Below are positions 20,114-31,967 of a stretch of 64,000 bases of DNA, in pieces. This DNA comes from Rubrivivax sp. (GTDB lineage Bacteria > Pseudomonadota > Gammaproteobacteria > Burkholderiales > Burkholderiaceae_C): contig JAUXRG010000108.1 of assembly GCA_030681795.1 (NCBI GenBank), positions 119,554-183,553 on the forward strand, given 5' to 3'. Numbering within the stretch: the stretch's first letter is position 1; each line of letters starts with the position of its first letter. The translations under genes and the position numbers were made by a program. The notes beneath the pieces are model-generated. The model was not told the origin of the DNA, did not search any database, and saw only the letters and a program-made list of their open reading frames with translations.

Positions 20114-20176
20114 GGCCCCCAAGCTCACTGCGTTCGCTACCCCCCGAGGGGGCTCTTGCAGCGGCCCGGCGGAGCC
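20114..20176. repeat. GC-rich palindromic element, CCCCCAAGCTC family
   Basis: Begins CCCCCAAGCTC, then TGCGTTCGC, then CCCCCCGAGGGGG and CGGCCCGGCGG. The same ordered blocks recur at 52647-52718. It lies between convergent lapB and waaC and may also terminate transcription, although no T run follows. Confidence 0.7.
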
Positions 20177-20207
20177 GGATCCGCGCAAGGGCTTGGTCCT
20201 GCCCGTG

Positions 20208-21158
20208 TCAAGGCTTGAGCTGTTGCTCCAGCAAGGCCAGCACATCGGTCCGGCTGGGCACCTGCCCCTTGCCGCCGATGCTGGCGACCTTGCCCGGGCC
20301 GGTGATGCCGGCCAGGCCGGGCTCGTGGTCGCAGTAGATGCCCAGCGTGGGGCGGCCCAGCGCCGCGGCCAGGTGGGTGAAGCCGGTGTCCAGGCCCACC
20401 ACATGCTGCGCGCCGGCCAGCACCGCGGCCATCTCGCCCACTTTCAGGAAAGGCGGTACATCGCCTTCGCAACCCGCGGCGATGCGCTCGGCCAGCGTCT
20501 GCTCGCCTTCGCTGCCCCACAGCACGACCGGCATCCAGCCGAGCTCCCGCATGCGCCGGCCCACCGCCACCCAGTGGCGTTCGGGCCAGAGCTTTTCCTT
20601 GCGGCTGGCGTTGGGGATCAGCACGGCGTAGGCCGAGCGCGGCTTCCAGCTCGCGGCCGGCGCGCGCAGCCCGAAATCGGGTTCGTCCTGCGGTGCGCCG
20701 TAGCCCAACACCGCGCCGGCCAGCAGGCGGCAGCGCTGCACGGCATGCAGTTCCCGCGAGACCGCCGCCGTGCGTTCGTAGGCCCAGGCGGCCAGGGGCT
20801 CGCGAAGGCTGCGGCGGTCGTAGCCCAGCACCGGCACGCCGGCCTGCCGCGCCCACAGCGCGCTCTTGACCAGGCCCTGCAAGTCCAGCACGGCGTCGTA
20901 GTGCATTTCGCGCAACTCGGTGCGCAACTGGCGCATCGCCGCCCAGGTGGCCCGCTTGAGCAACTGGCCGCGCCACTTGCGCCAGGCCATCGGGAAGACG
21001 CGACCCACCCCGGGGTGCATTTGCGGAATCGCCGCGAACGGCGCCTCCACGAGCCAGTCGATATGGGCGTCGTTGTAGCAGCGGCGGATGTCGTTGACCA
21101 CCGGCATGGCATGCACCACGTCGCCCATCGAAGAGGTCTTGACGATCAGCAGCCGCAC
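20208..21158 (-). CDS. waaC: Lipopolysaccharide heptosyltransferase I
   Basis: 316 aa GT9 glycosyltransferase that adds the first L-glycero-D-manno-heptose to Kdo2-lipid A at the inner face of the cytoplasmic membrane. MRLLIVKTSSMGDVVHAMP is the family's N-terminal signature. IPNASRKEKLWPERHW and the C-terminal GLDTGFTHLAAALGRPTLGIY are the ADP-heptose binding segments. Co-directional with the DUF4254 gene six bases upstream, so probably one transcript. Confidence 0.93.
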   Translation of the reverse strand: MRLLIVKTSSMGDVVHAMPVVNDIRRCYNDAHIDWLVEAPFAAIPQMHPGVGRVFPMAWRKWRGQLLKRATWAAMRQLRTELREMHYDAVLDLQGLVKSALWARQAGVPVLGYDRRSLREPLAAWAYERTAAVSRELHAVQRCRLLAGAVLGYGAPQDEPDFGLRAPAASWKPRSAYAVLIPNASRKEKLWPERHWVAVGRRMRELGWMPVVLWGSEGEQTLAERIAAGCEGDVPPFLKVGEMAAVLAGAQHVVGLDTGFTHLAAALGRPTLGIYCDHEPGLAGITGPGKVASIGGKGQVPSRTDVLALLEQQLKP

Positions 21159-21163
21159 GCCAC

Positions 21164-21832
21164 TCAGCCCTTCTTGAGCTCTTTGACGAGCTCCGGGTTG
21201 AAGCGCGAGTCGTTGTACATCTTGAACTGCCGGTACACCTTGAAGTAGGCGCGGCCCGCCGCGGCGTCGGCCAGCAGCGCGTCCAGGCAGCCGCCCAGGT
21301 CATGGCGCTGCTGCAGCAGGCGTTCGAGCTTGCCGGCACTCGCGGCGCGGTGCGCTTCGTCCACATCGCTGCGCAGGGTTTGCGCCCGCATGGCATGCAC
21401 TTTGAGCGCCATGATGGAAAGCCGGTCGATCATGCTGCCCGCCGTTTCGCTGTTCAGGCGCGCCCCGGGCGGCACGCGCGCCACGGGGGCATCGGTGCGC
21501 GCCGAGTCCGCGTCCACCAGGCCCAGCGCGACGAGCAGGATCTCGTCGACGCGCTCGGTGGCGTCGTTGCGGGCCTGGTTGAAACCATCGATGGCGCGCT
21601 TGTTGGCGGCGATCTCGCTGGCCGCCACCGTCGTGCGGCGCGCCAGGTCCTCTTCGGCCCAGAGCAGGCTGTTGAAACGGTGGTTGGCCTGCACCCAGCG
21701 CGCCAGCTCGCCGCCCGCCACGGGCGGCTCTTCGCGCGGCCACGGCGGCGTGCCCAGCAGGCGATCGTGAGTGGCGATGATGTCGGCGGCGGGATGGGCT
21801 GAAGCAGGCGGCGGGAGCACGTCGGGGTTCAT
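21164..21832 (-). CDS. DUF4254 family protein next to heptosyltransferases
   Basis: 222 aa, starting MNPDVLPPPASAHPAADI at the ATG at 21832. The central part is helical and charged: WVQANHRFNSLLWAEEDLAR, then IAANKRAIDGFNQARNDATE, ETAGSMIDRLSIMALKVHAM and a C-terminal YFKVYRQFKMYND. This matches my recollection of DUF4254 proteins, often found beside LPS or sugar genes. No signal peptide and no catalytic motif are evident. The five-base spacing to waaC implies co-expression. The longer open frame to 22681 is antisense to the next gene and is rejected. Confidence 0.75.
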   Translation of the reverse strand: MNPDVLPPPASAHPAADIIATHDRLLGTPPWPREEPPVAGGELARWVQANHRFNSLLWAEEDLARRTTVAASEIAANKRAIDGFNQARNDATERVDEILLVALGLVDADSARTDAPVARVPPGARLNSETAGSMIDRLSIMALKVHAMRAQTLRSDVDEAHRAASAGKLERLLQQRHDLGGCLDALLADAAAGRAYFKVYRQFKMYNDSRFNPELVKELKKG

Positions 21833-21883
21833 CCTGGCATGGCAAGGGCGGCTGGCAGAATCGCCTTCGATTATGTGCCGCCC

Positions 21884-22846
21884 ATGCCCAGCCCCAACCG
21901 CCCGCTGATCGTCCGCCTGCGCAATTGGGTGGGTGACGTGACGCTGGCCGTGCCCATGCTGCAGCGCCTGGCGGACCAGGGCTACGCGCTGCAGCTGGTG
22001 GGCAAGGGATGGGCGCGAGACCTGCTGGCCGGCCACGGCTGGCCGGTGCATGCCCTGCCCAAGGCGATGTCCGATCGCGTGGCCCTGCTCAGGCGCCTGA
22101 AGGCCCAGGCCGGCGCCGCCGACCCGGGCTTCGGCGGCCGCATGAATGCCCTGTGCCTGCCGGATTCGTTTTCCAGCGCGCTGGAATTCCGCCTCGCGGG
22201 CCTGCGCGCCCTGGGCCACGCCTACGAGGGGCGCAGCCTGCTGCTGGCGCGCGCCCACCCGCGCCCGCGCGGCATGCATGAGCTCGAGGTCTACTGGGAC
22301 CTCGGCAGTGCGCTGCTGGGCGTGAGCGCGCCCGTGCCCGCCACGATCGGCCTGCGCGTATCGCCCGCGCACGAGGCGCAGGCCGATGCCCTGTGCCGCG
22401 CCCATGGCATAGAGCGCGAGTGCATCGTCATCTGCCCCTTCGCTGGCGGCACCTGGGCCAAGCAGGACAAGACCTGGCCGGCCTTTGCCGAGTTCGCCGC
22501 ACGCGAGCTGCCGGCCTTCGGCCGCAGCGTGGTGGTGTGCCCCGGGCCGGGTGACGAAGAAGCGATGGCGCGCGAGCATTTCCCCGCGGCGCGGCTGCTG
22601 CCGGGCGTGAACCTGGGCGTGTACGCCGCGCTGCTCCAGGGCGCGGCGCTGATGGTGGCCAACGACACCGGGCCGGGCCACATGGCCGCCGCCCTGGGCA
22701 CGCCGCTGGTCTCGGTGCTGGGCCCCAGCGACCCTGCACTCTGGCGCGCCTGGGGCCCCCGCGTGCAGCTGGTTCGAGGCGCGGGCACCTGGCCCACGGT
22801 GGCCGCCGTCGCGGCCGCCGCGGCAGGCGCGCTGCAGACGCGCTGA
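21884..22846 (+). CDS. Glycosyltransferase family 9 protein (heptosyltransferase II-like)
   Basis: About 320 aa from the ATG at 21884 (MPSPNRPLIVRLRNWVGDV). RNWVGDVTLAVPML is the GT9 N-terminal motif. The C-terminal domain has CPFAGGTWAKQDKTWPAFAEF and ANDTGPGHMAAALGTPLVSVLGPSDP (two stretches), the nucleotide-heptose site. It probably adds a core heptose or related sugar to LPS. It is divergent from the DUF4254/waaC pair across a 51-bp gap. Whether it is WaaF or another GT9 enzyme cannot be settled by eye. Confidence 0.85.
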   Translation: MPSPNRPLIVRLRNWVGDVTLAVPMLQRLADQGYALQLVGKGWARDLLAGHGWPVHALPKAMSDRVALLRRLKAQAGAADPGFGGRMNALCLPDSFSSALEFRLAGLRALGHAYEGRSLLLARAHPRPRGMHELEVYWDLGSALLGVSAPVPATIGLRVSPAHEAQADALCRAHGIERECIVICPFAGGTWAKQDKTWPAFAEFAARELPAFGRSVVVCPGPGDEEAMAREHFPAARLLPGVNLGVYAALLQGAALMVANDTGPGHMAAALGTPLVSVLGPSDPALWRAWGPRVQLVRGAGTWPTVAAVAAAAAGALQTR

Positions 22847-23026
22847 AACCGCGTTGACACCCCCATCCGGGCCCCCGGACCGGGGCCCCCTCAGAGCCCC
22901 GCAGCGGGGGAGTGACGGCCGCGGCGGCGCTTCCCAGAATACCGATCAACCCGTGGCCCTGGCCCCACCCAAACCACCAGACCGCGGGCCCGTCACCTCC
23001 ACCTTTCCTCACCCAAGGAGCACCCC
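22847..23026. other. Intergenic region with GC-rich hairpins, no gene seen
   Basis: Holds GGGCCCCCGGACCGGGGCCC, a strong hairpin, then GCCCCGCAGCGGGG. Neither is followed by a T run. A ribosome site (AAGGAG) precedes the next ATG at 23027. Confidence 0.5.
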
Positions 23027-23380
23027 ATGATTCGCCGTCTCATCACCACTCTTCTGGCCGTCTTCGCGCTCAACGCCTTCGCCGCGGTGGACGCCAACCA
23101 GGCCAGCCGCGCCGACCTGGAAACCGTCAAGGGCATAGGCACGGGCCTGTCGGGCAAGATCGTCGAGGCCCGCAAGGCCGGCAGCTTCAAGGGCTGGGAC
23201 GACCTCATCGAGCGCGTGGGCGGCATAGGCGCGGGCAGTGCGGCGCGTTTGTCGCAAGCCGGCCTGACCGTCGAAGGCTCGGCCTACGAGGCCAAGGCCG
23301 CAGCGGGCGTCAAGCCGGCCAAAGCCGCCAAGCCCGCCAAGCCCGCCAAGCCGAAGCAGGCCAATAAATCCGAGGCTTGA
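23027..23380 (+). CDS. Exported ComEA-like helix-hairpin-helix protein
   Basis: 117 aa. Signal peptide about 1-19 (ending NAFA). Then VDANQASRADLETVKGIGTG and GWDDLIERVGGIGAGSAARL, a tandem helix-hairpin-helix pair as in ComEA, which binds DNA without sequence preference. The tail is Ala/Lys-rich with repeated KPAK units. A role in DNA uptake or periplasmic DNA binding is inferred from the fold only; no other competence gene is nearby. Good SD (AAGGAG) eight bases upstream of the ATG. Confidence 0.85.
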   Translation: MIRRLITTLLAVFALNAFAAVDANQASRADLETVKGIGTGLSGKIVEARKAGSFKGWDDLIERVGGIGAGSAARLSQAGLTVEGSAYEAKAAAGVKPAKAAKPAKPAKPKQANKSEA

Positions 23381-23410
23381 ACACCCTGCGTGGCCCGGCC
23401 CCGCGGCCCG

Positions 23411-24667
23411 CTACGGCAGGCAGATGTCCAGCGTGGTGGGGCGTTCGCGCCGCCGCCCCTGCGCCACCGTGTCCCAGGCGAAGAAGCGCAGCACCTCGTC
23501 GCGCCGCGCCTGCGTATCGGCCTCGCCCAGCGCCATCAGCTCGCGGGTGTACGGCGCCTCGAAAAGCAGGTAGCTCGCCAGCGCCGCGCCGCGCGCCTGC
23601 GTGCCCTGGCCGCCCACCCCCAAGCCACGCAGCAGCGCACGCACGGGGGTCGGCAACGCGCCCAGGTGGCGCGCGGCGATATCGTCCAGGCGCTGGGTGG
23701 GCGAGATGACCAGCGCCTCCAGTGGGCGCAAAGGCGTATCGGCCAGCGCGGAATCGGGCAGCAGCGCCAGCGTGCGGTTGATGCGCCGCATGCGTTCGAT
23801 GTCCACCGCCAGGGCATCCAGGAAGATGCTGGCCATCGCGTGGCCGGCGATCTGCGCCAGGCTGGGGTAGCCGTTGGCGGGCACGACGCGCCTGGCCGCC
23901 TCGGCCTCATCGCCCGTTCGGCCAGCGCCGATGATGAACAGGCGCTGCGCGCCCAGGTGCACGGCGGGCGACAACGGTGCGGTCTGGCGCATCGAGCCGT
24001 CGCCGAACCAGCCCGGCTGGCCGCCCGCCTGCAGCGGCGTGGCCGGGAAGACAAACGGGATCGCCGACGAGGCCAGCAGGTGCGAGAGCGTGAGCCGGCC
24101 CGGTGAAGCCACGCGCTGCGAACGCTGCCAGGGTTCGATGGGTTGGGCCGCGTCGTAGAAGGTGTGGTGCTCGCCGCTGGTATAGCTCGACGCCGTGACG
24201 GCCAGGGCCTGCAGGTGGCCTTGATCCAGCATCTTCGCCAGCCGCTCGATGGGCACCAGGCGCTGCAGCAACTCGGCCAGCGGCGCGTTGTCCAGCAGCG
24301 AACGCGGCGGGGCGCGGCGCCAGCGCGCAATCGCCCAGCCCATCGACAGCGTCGTCAACCATTGCGCGCCGCTGCGGATCACGCCCAGCGAGTCGGCGCG
24401 ATAGACCTGGTCGGCGCTGAAGTTCTGCCAGACCTTGGCGATGACCTCCACGGCGGCCTCGAAGCGGTCGGCATGGCAGGCCAGCGCCGCGGCGTTGATG
24501 GCCCCGGCCGAGGTGCCGCAGATGATGCCGAAGGGGTTGCGCATGCGCGCTGCGGGGCCCAGCGCCTCACGGCGGATGCGCGCCAATGCGCGCAAGACAC
24601 CCACCTGGTAGGCCGCCCTGGCCCCGCCACCGCTGAGGACCAAGGCCGTGAGCGGGGTCTCGTGCAT
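23411..24667 (-). CDS. Patatin-like phospholipase family protein
   Basis: 418 aa from the ATG at 24667 (MHETPLTALVLSGGGARA). The oxyanion motif SGGGARAAYQVG comes first, then the serine nucleophile in GTSAG (CGTSAGAINAAAL) and the Asp of the dyad in FGDGSMR. These are all the catalytic pieces of the patatin fold, a lipid acyl hydrolase. No signal peptide or membrane helix is evident, so it is probably cytosolic or membrane-associated. The substrate is unknown. Confidence 0.9.
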   Translation of the reverse strand: MHETPLTALVLSGGGARAAYQVGVLRALARIRREALGPAARMRNPFGIICGTSAGAINAAALACHADRFEAAVEVIAKVWQNFSADQVYRADSLGVIRSGAQWLTTLSMGWAIARWRRAPPRSLLDNAPLAELLQRLVPIERLAKMLDQGHLQALAVTASSYTSGEHHTFYDAAQPIEPWQRSQRVASPGRLTLSHLLASSAIPFVFPATPLQAGGQPGWFGDGSMRQTAPLSPAVHLGAQRLFIIGAGRTGDEAEAARRVVPANGYPSLAQIAGHAMASIFLDALAVDIERMRRINRTLALLPDSALADTPLRPLEALVISPTQRLDDIAARHLGALPTPVRALLRGLGVGGQGTQARGAALASYLLFEAPYTRELMALGEADTQARRDEVLRFFAWDTVAQGRRRERPTTLDICLP

Positions 24668-24720
24668 GCGGGGCAATGTAGCCCCGGCCCAGGCCGGGGC
24701 GGGGGCGGAAAAGGCCAGTG

Positions 24721-25167
24721 TCAGTCGCGCTTATCGCGCTTATCGCGCTTGTCGCGCTTGTCGTGCTTGTCGCCATTGCCGCGGCCGCGGCCCTGATCTG
24801 CATCGCGGCCCTGATCCCGCGCCTGCCCACCATGCGGCCTGACATGCTGGCCGTACCACTCGTCGCGCACGAAGTACACCGGCACGCCGCAGGCGTTGTA
24901 CTGCCCGCAGTGCTTGCGCCAGTTCTTGCGGTGGCCTGGCGGCACCCACATGTAGACCGGTTGCGGCGGGGCCGCCACCGGCCGGGCGATGATCATCGGC
25001 TGCGCCATCACCACCTGCGGCTGCGGGAAGCGGCCGATATCGATGCGGCCGTAAACGCCGGGCTGGCTGATCTGCACCGAAACGCCGACATCGACGTTGG
25101 CGGCGAAAACGGGTGCGGCCCCGACCAGGGCGGCGGCCGCGGCGGCGGCAGAAATGAGGCCTCTCAT
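24721..25167 (-). CDS. Exported hypothetical protein with KRD-repeat tail
   Basis: 148 aa from the ATG at 25167. Signal peptide 1-22 (ending VFA). The middle contains VSVQISQPGVYGRIDIGRFP, then a Met/Val-rich stretch and VPPGHRKNWRKHCGQYNACG, PVYFVRDEWY. This pattern I recognise from uncharacterised small exported betaproteobacterial proteins. The C-terminus becomes RGRGNGDKHDKRDKRDKRDK, encoded by tandem 9-bp repeats. The two cysteines (HCGQYNAC) could form a disulfide. Function unknown. Confidence 0.8.
   Translation of the reverse strand: MRGLISAAAAAAALVGAAPVFAANVDVGVSVQISQPGVYGRIDIGRFPQPQVVMAQPMIIARPVAAPPQPVYMWVPPGHRKNWRKHCGQYNACGVPVYFVRDEWYGQHVRPHGGQARDQGRDADQGRGRGNGDKHDKRDKRDKRDKRD
24724..24768. 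repeat. Tandem 9-bp repeat encoding Lys-Arg-Asp
   Basis: About five copies of a nonamer of the type GTCGCGCTT / ATCGCGCTT lie directly before the stop codon of the exported protein and give its (KRD)n tail. Confidence 0.85.
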
Positions 25168-25241
25168 GGCGTCTCCAGTGGGAAGTGACTGCTGCTTAAC
25201 GCGCCAGCCCCGCTTTCCGATGGCCTGGGCGGGCGTTCCTT

Positions 25242-28799
<3,558 letters not shown>

Positions 28800-28828
28800 T
28801 CGGGCATTCTAGGGATCGCCGGGCTGCC

Positions 28829-28837
28829 TAGAATCGA
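28829..28837 (+). promoter_or_regulatory. Putative -10 region for the alpha/beta hydrolase (TAGAATCGA)
   Basis: TAGAAT ends eight bases before the ATG at 28842, suggesting a leaderless or nearly leaderless transcript. Same nonamer as before gyrA and lapA. Confidence 0.45.
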
Positions 28838-28841
28838 AGCG

Positions 28842-29807
28842 ATGAGTGCCTGGCTGCTGCGCGTCCTCGGTGTGCTCCTGATGCTCACCGCGCTGGGGCT
28901 GGCGCTGTCGCGCGCCCCCGACCGCCCGGTGGAAACGCTGGTGGCGCGCTGGGCCCCGGCCCCTTCGGATTTCATCGACGTCAAGGGCCAGATCGTCCAC
29001 CTGCGAGACGAAGGCCCGCGCGGCGACCCGCTGCCCATCGTGCTCATCCACGGCACCTCGGCCAGCCTGCACACCTGGGAAGGCTGGGTGCGGGCGCTCA
29101 AGGGCCAGCGCCGCATCGTCACTTTCGACCTGCCGGGCTTCGGCCTCACCGGCCCCTTCACCGGCCCCTACGCCAGCGGGCCCGAGGCCAGCCGCTACCA
29201 CGGCGATGCCTATGCCCGCTTCGTGCTCGACCTGCTGGACGCGCTGAAGATCCAGCGCGCCGTGCTGGGCGGCAACTCGCTGGGCGGCGAGGTCGCCTGG
29301 CGCATGGCCGCCCTGGCCCCGCAGCGCGTGGACCGCCTGGTGCTGGTGGACGCGTCCGGCCCGGCCTTCAAGCCCCAGTCCATGCCGCTGGGTTTCTGGA
29401 TCGCGCGCGTGCCGGTCATCAACCGCCTCGCCGAGTACGTGCTGCCGCGCGCGCTGGTGGCGCAGGGCCTGGCCAATGTCTATGGCGACCCGGCCAAGGT
29501 CACGCCCGAACTCGTCGAGCGCTACTTCGAGCTCACGCTGCGCGAAGGCAACCGGCGCGCCCTGGCGCAGCGCATGCAGCACGTCACGGTGGGCGAGCAG
29601 GCCGAGCGCATCGCCTCGCTCAAGCTGCCCACGCTCATCCTCTGGGGCGGGCGCGACAAGTTCATCCCCCCCGAAGTCGCGCGCCAGTTCCAGCAGCAGA
29701 TCGTGGCCAGCAAGCTTGTGATGTTCGACGACCTGGGCCACGTGCCGCAGGAAGAAGACCCCGCGCGCACCGTGCTGCCGGTGAAGGCATTCCTCGGCCT
29801 GCGCTAG
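28842..29807 (+). CDS. Membrane-anchored alpha/beta hydrolase
   Basis: 321 aa. An N-terminal hydrophobic segment (about 3-22) is a probable anchor or uncleaved signal. The hydrolase fold follows, with the oxyanion segment LIHGTSASLHTW, the nucleophile in GGNSLGGEVAW (G-N-S-L-G, Ser about residue 146), an acid in GGRDKFIP and His in DLGHVPQEEDP. The family includes esterases, haloperoxidase-like and C-C bond hydrolases; the substrate is not inferable. The long plus-strand frame reaching back to 25587 is antisense to dnaE and is rejected. Convergent with selD. Confidence 0.88.
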   Translation: MSAWLLRVLGVLLMLTALGLALSRAPDRPVETLVARWAPAPSDFIDVKGQIVHLRDEGPRGDPLPIVLIHGTSASLHTWEGWVRALKGQRRIVTFDLPGFGLTGPFTGPYASGPEASRYHGDAYARFVLDLLDALKIQRAVLGGNSLGGEVAWRMAALAPQRVDRLVLVDASGPAFKPQSMPLGFWIARVPVINRLAEYVLPRALVAQGLANVYGDPAKVTPELVERYFELTLREGNRRALAQRMQHVTVGEQAERIASLKLPTLILWGGRDKFIPPEVARQFQQQIVASKLVMFDDLGHVPQEEDPARTVLPVKAFLGLR

Positions 29808-29816
29808 ACGCCTGCG

Positions 29817-30884
29817 CTAGACCACAGCCAGCCCGGCGCGGCCGGGTGCCGCCGCCGCCACCGTGCCGATCACCTTCGCCGCCTCGAAGCCATGGCGGCG
29901 GAATACCGCCAGCACCTCGGCCACAGCCGCGGGCGCGCAGGTCACGAGCAAGCCGCCGCTGGTCTGTGGGTCGGTGAGCAGGGCCTGGTCCGGTGCGGCG
30001 AAGCCCTCGGGCAGGGCCACCTCGGCGCCGTAGCCGGTCCAGTTGCTGCGTGAAGCCCCGGTGACGAATCCCGCGGCGGCAAGCTCGCGCACGCCGGCAA
30101 GCAGGGGCACGGCAGCCCAGGCGATGCGCACTTCGCACTGCGCGCCGCGCGCGATCTCCAGCGCATGGCCCGCCAGCCCGAAGCCGGTGACATCGGTCAG
30201 CGCATGCACGCCGGGCAGCCCGGCCAGCTCTGGCCCCGGCGTATTGAGCTGCGTCGTGGTGGCGATCATCTGCGCGTAGCCCGCGTCGCCCAGCGCGTCA
30301 CGCTTCAGCGCCGCGGACATCACCCCCACGCCCAACGGCTTGCCCAGCACCAGCATGTCGCCCGGCCGCGCGTCGGCATTGCGCTTCACGCGAGCGGGGT
30401 GCACCAGGCCCAGCGCCACCAGGCCGTAGATGGCTTCCACCGAATCGATGGTGTGGCCGCCCGCCACCGGGATGCCCGCGGCGCGGCACACCGAGGCGCC
30501 GCCCTCCAGGATGCGGGCGATGGTTTGCGTGGACAGCACCTTGATCGGCATGCCCACCAGCGCCAGCGCCAGGATCGGCCGCCCGCCCATGGCATACACG
30601 TCGCTGAGGGCATTGGTGGCGGCGATGCGCCCGAATTCGAAGGGGTCGTCGACGATGGGCATGAAGAAGTCGGTCGTCGCCACCAGGGCCTGCTCGTCGT
30701 TGAGCTGGTAGACCGCGGCGTCGTCGGCGGTCGCGAATCCGACCAGCAACTCCTTGGGCACCGGCATCGCGGAAGTGCTCTTGAGGATTTCCGACAGCAA
30801 GCCGGGCGCGATCTTGCAGCCACAGCCGCCGCCGTGCGAGAGCGAGGTCAGGCGGGGTTCGGCGGGCTTGTCAGCGGCAGTCAT
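29817..30884 (-). CDS. selD: Selenophosphate synthetase (selenide, water dikinase)
   Basis: 355 aa. Makes selenophosphate from selenide and ATP. The glycine-rich active-site loop reads HGGGCGCKI; Cys21 and Lys24 align with E. coli Cys17 and Lys20, so the enzyme has Cys rather than selenocysteine. ATTDFFMPIVDDP and DVTGFGLAGHALE are typical SelD segments. It starts at the ATG at 30884. It is the last gene of a co-directional run with egtD, egtB and a PLP enzyme. No selA, selB, selC or mnmH is in the window, so the selenium user is unknown. Confidence 0.94.
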   Translation of the reverse strand: MTAADKPAEPRLTSLSHGGGCGCKIAPGLLSEILKSTSAMPVPKELLVGFATADDAAVYQLNDEQALVATTDFFMPIVDDPFEFGRIAATNALSDVYAMGGRPILALALVGMPIKVLSTQTIARILEGGASVCRAAGIPVAGGHTIDSVEAIYGLVALGLVHPARVKRNADARPGDMLVLGKPLGVGVMSAALKRDALGDAGYAQMIATTTQLNTPGPELAGLPGVHALTDVTGFGLAGHALEIARGAQCEVRIAWAAVPLLAGVRELAAAGFVTGASRSNWTGYGAEVALPEGFAAPDQALLTDPQTSGGLLVTCAPAAVAEVLAVFRRHGFEAAKVIGTVAAAAPGRAGLAVV

Positions 30885-30954
30885 GCGGGGGTCGGGTCCA
30901 GGGTGGCTTGAGGTATCGGCCGGCAGCATAGCCGCATGGCCGCGGCGCGCCGCC

Positions 30955-31926
30955 TCAGGCGAAGGCCAGAAAGACGCCGAACCAGTCGCGCGGGTCGGTC
31001 CAGCAGCGCAGGTCACGCCAGCCGGCGTCGTGCAACAGGGCTTCGAACTCATGGGCCGCCCACTTGTAGGAGTTCTCGGTATGGATGCGCTCGCCCGCCA
31101 CGAAGCGGCGCTGACCACCGGGCCAGCTCACCGTCAGGTCATGCCGGGCCTGGAGATGCATCTCGACGCGCGAGGCTCGGGCATTGAACAGCGCCACGTG
31201 GCGCCAATCGGCGACCTCGAAATCGCTGCCCAGCAAGCGATTCACGTGCCGCAGCAAGTTGAGGTTGAAGGCGGCCGTCACACCCAGGGCATCGGCGTAC
31301 GCGGCTTCGAGCACCGGCACCGGCTTGAACAGGTCGACGCCTATCAGCAGGCCCCCGCCGGCGGCCAACTCCCGGGCCTCGCGCAGCAGCCGCAGCGCGT
31401 CGGCGGGCGCGAAATTGCCGATGCTCGACCCCGGGTAGAAGACCAGCGCCGGGCCGCTGACCCGTCCTTCTGGCAGCGCCAGGCGCTCTGAGAAATCGAG
31501 CCCCACGCCCACCACCTCCAGTGCCGGGAAGCGCTGCTGCAAGGCCTGCAGGGATTGCCGCAGGAACGCTTCGGAAATGTCCACGGCCACATAGCGCGCC
31601 AGCTGCAGGGCCGGGAACAGCCGCGCGGCCTTGGCGCTGTCGCCGGCGCCCAGGTCGACCATCGTCATGCCGCTGCCCAGCCGGTGGTGCAAGGCCTGCG
31701 CGATATCGCCGCCATGTCTCTCGAAGATCGCCGCTTCGGTGCGCGTCGGGTAGTACTCGGGCAGCTCGGTGATGGCCGCGAACAGGGCCGAGCCGAGGCG
31801 GTCGTAGAAGTATTTGGGCGCCACCGCCGCCGCGGGCTGCAGCAGCCCCTGGGCGAGCTCGCCCCTGGGGTCGGCCTGCGCAGCGGCACCTGCGGGAAAG
31901 AAGAGGGGTGAACGGTCGGTGGTCAT
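30955..31926 (-). CDS. egtD: L-histidine N-alpha-methyltransferase EgtD
   Basis: 323 aa. SAM-dependent trimethylation of histidine to hercynine, the first step to ergothioneine. KYFYDRLGSALF (about 38-49), ITELPEYYPTRTEAAIF, the SAM motif DLGAGDSAKA (about 91-100), FYPGSSIGNF and ENSYK (histidine site) are all family hallmarks. It follows egtB by 41 bp and precedes selD by 70 bp on the same strand. Length matches the family. Confidence 0.95.
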   Translation of the reverse strand: MTTDRSPLFFPAGAAAQADPRGELAQGLLQPAAAVAPKYFYDRLGSALFAAITELPEYYPTRTEAAIFERHGGDIAQALHHRLGSGMTMVDLGAGDSAKAARLFPALQLARYVAVDISEAFLRQSLQALQQRFPALEVVGVGLDFSERLALPEGRVSGPALVFYPGSSIGNFAPADALRLLREARELAAGGGLLIGVDLFKPVPVLEAAYADALGVTAAFNLNLLRHVNRLLGSDFEVADWRHVALFNARASRVEMHLQARHDLTVSWPGGQRRFVAGERIHTENSYKWAAHEFEALLHDAGWRDLRCWTDPRDWFGVFLAFA

Positions 31927-31967
31927 GGCTGTGGCGGGGCTGGGTGCGTCTGTGCTGTCAACGCCTT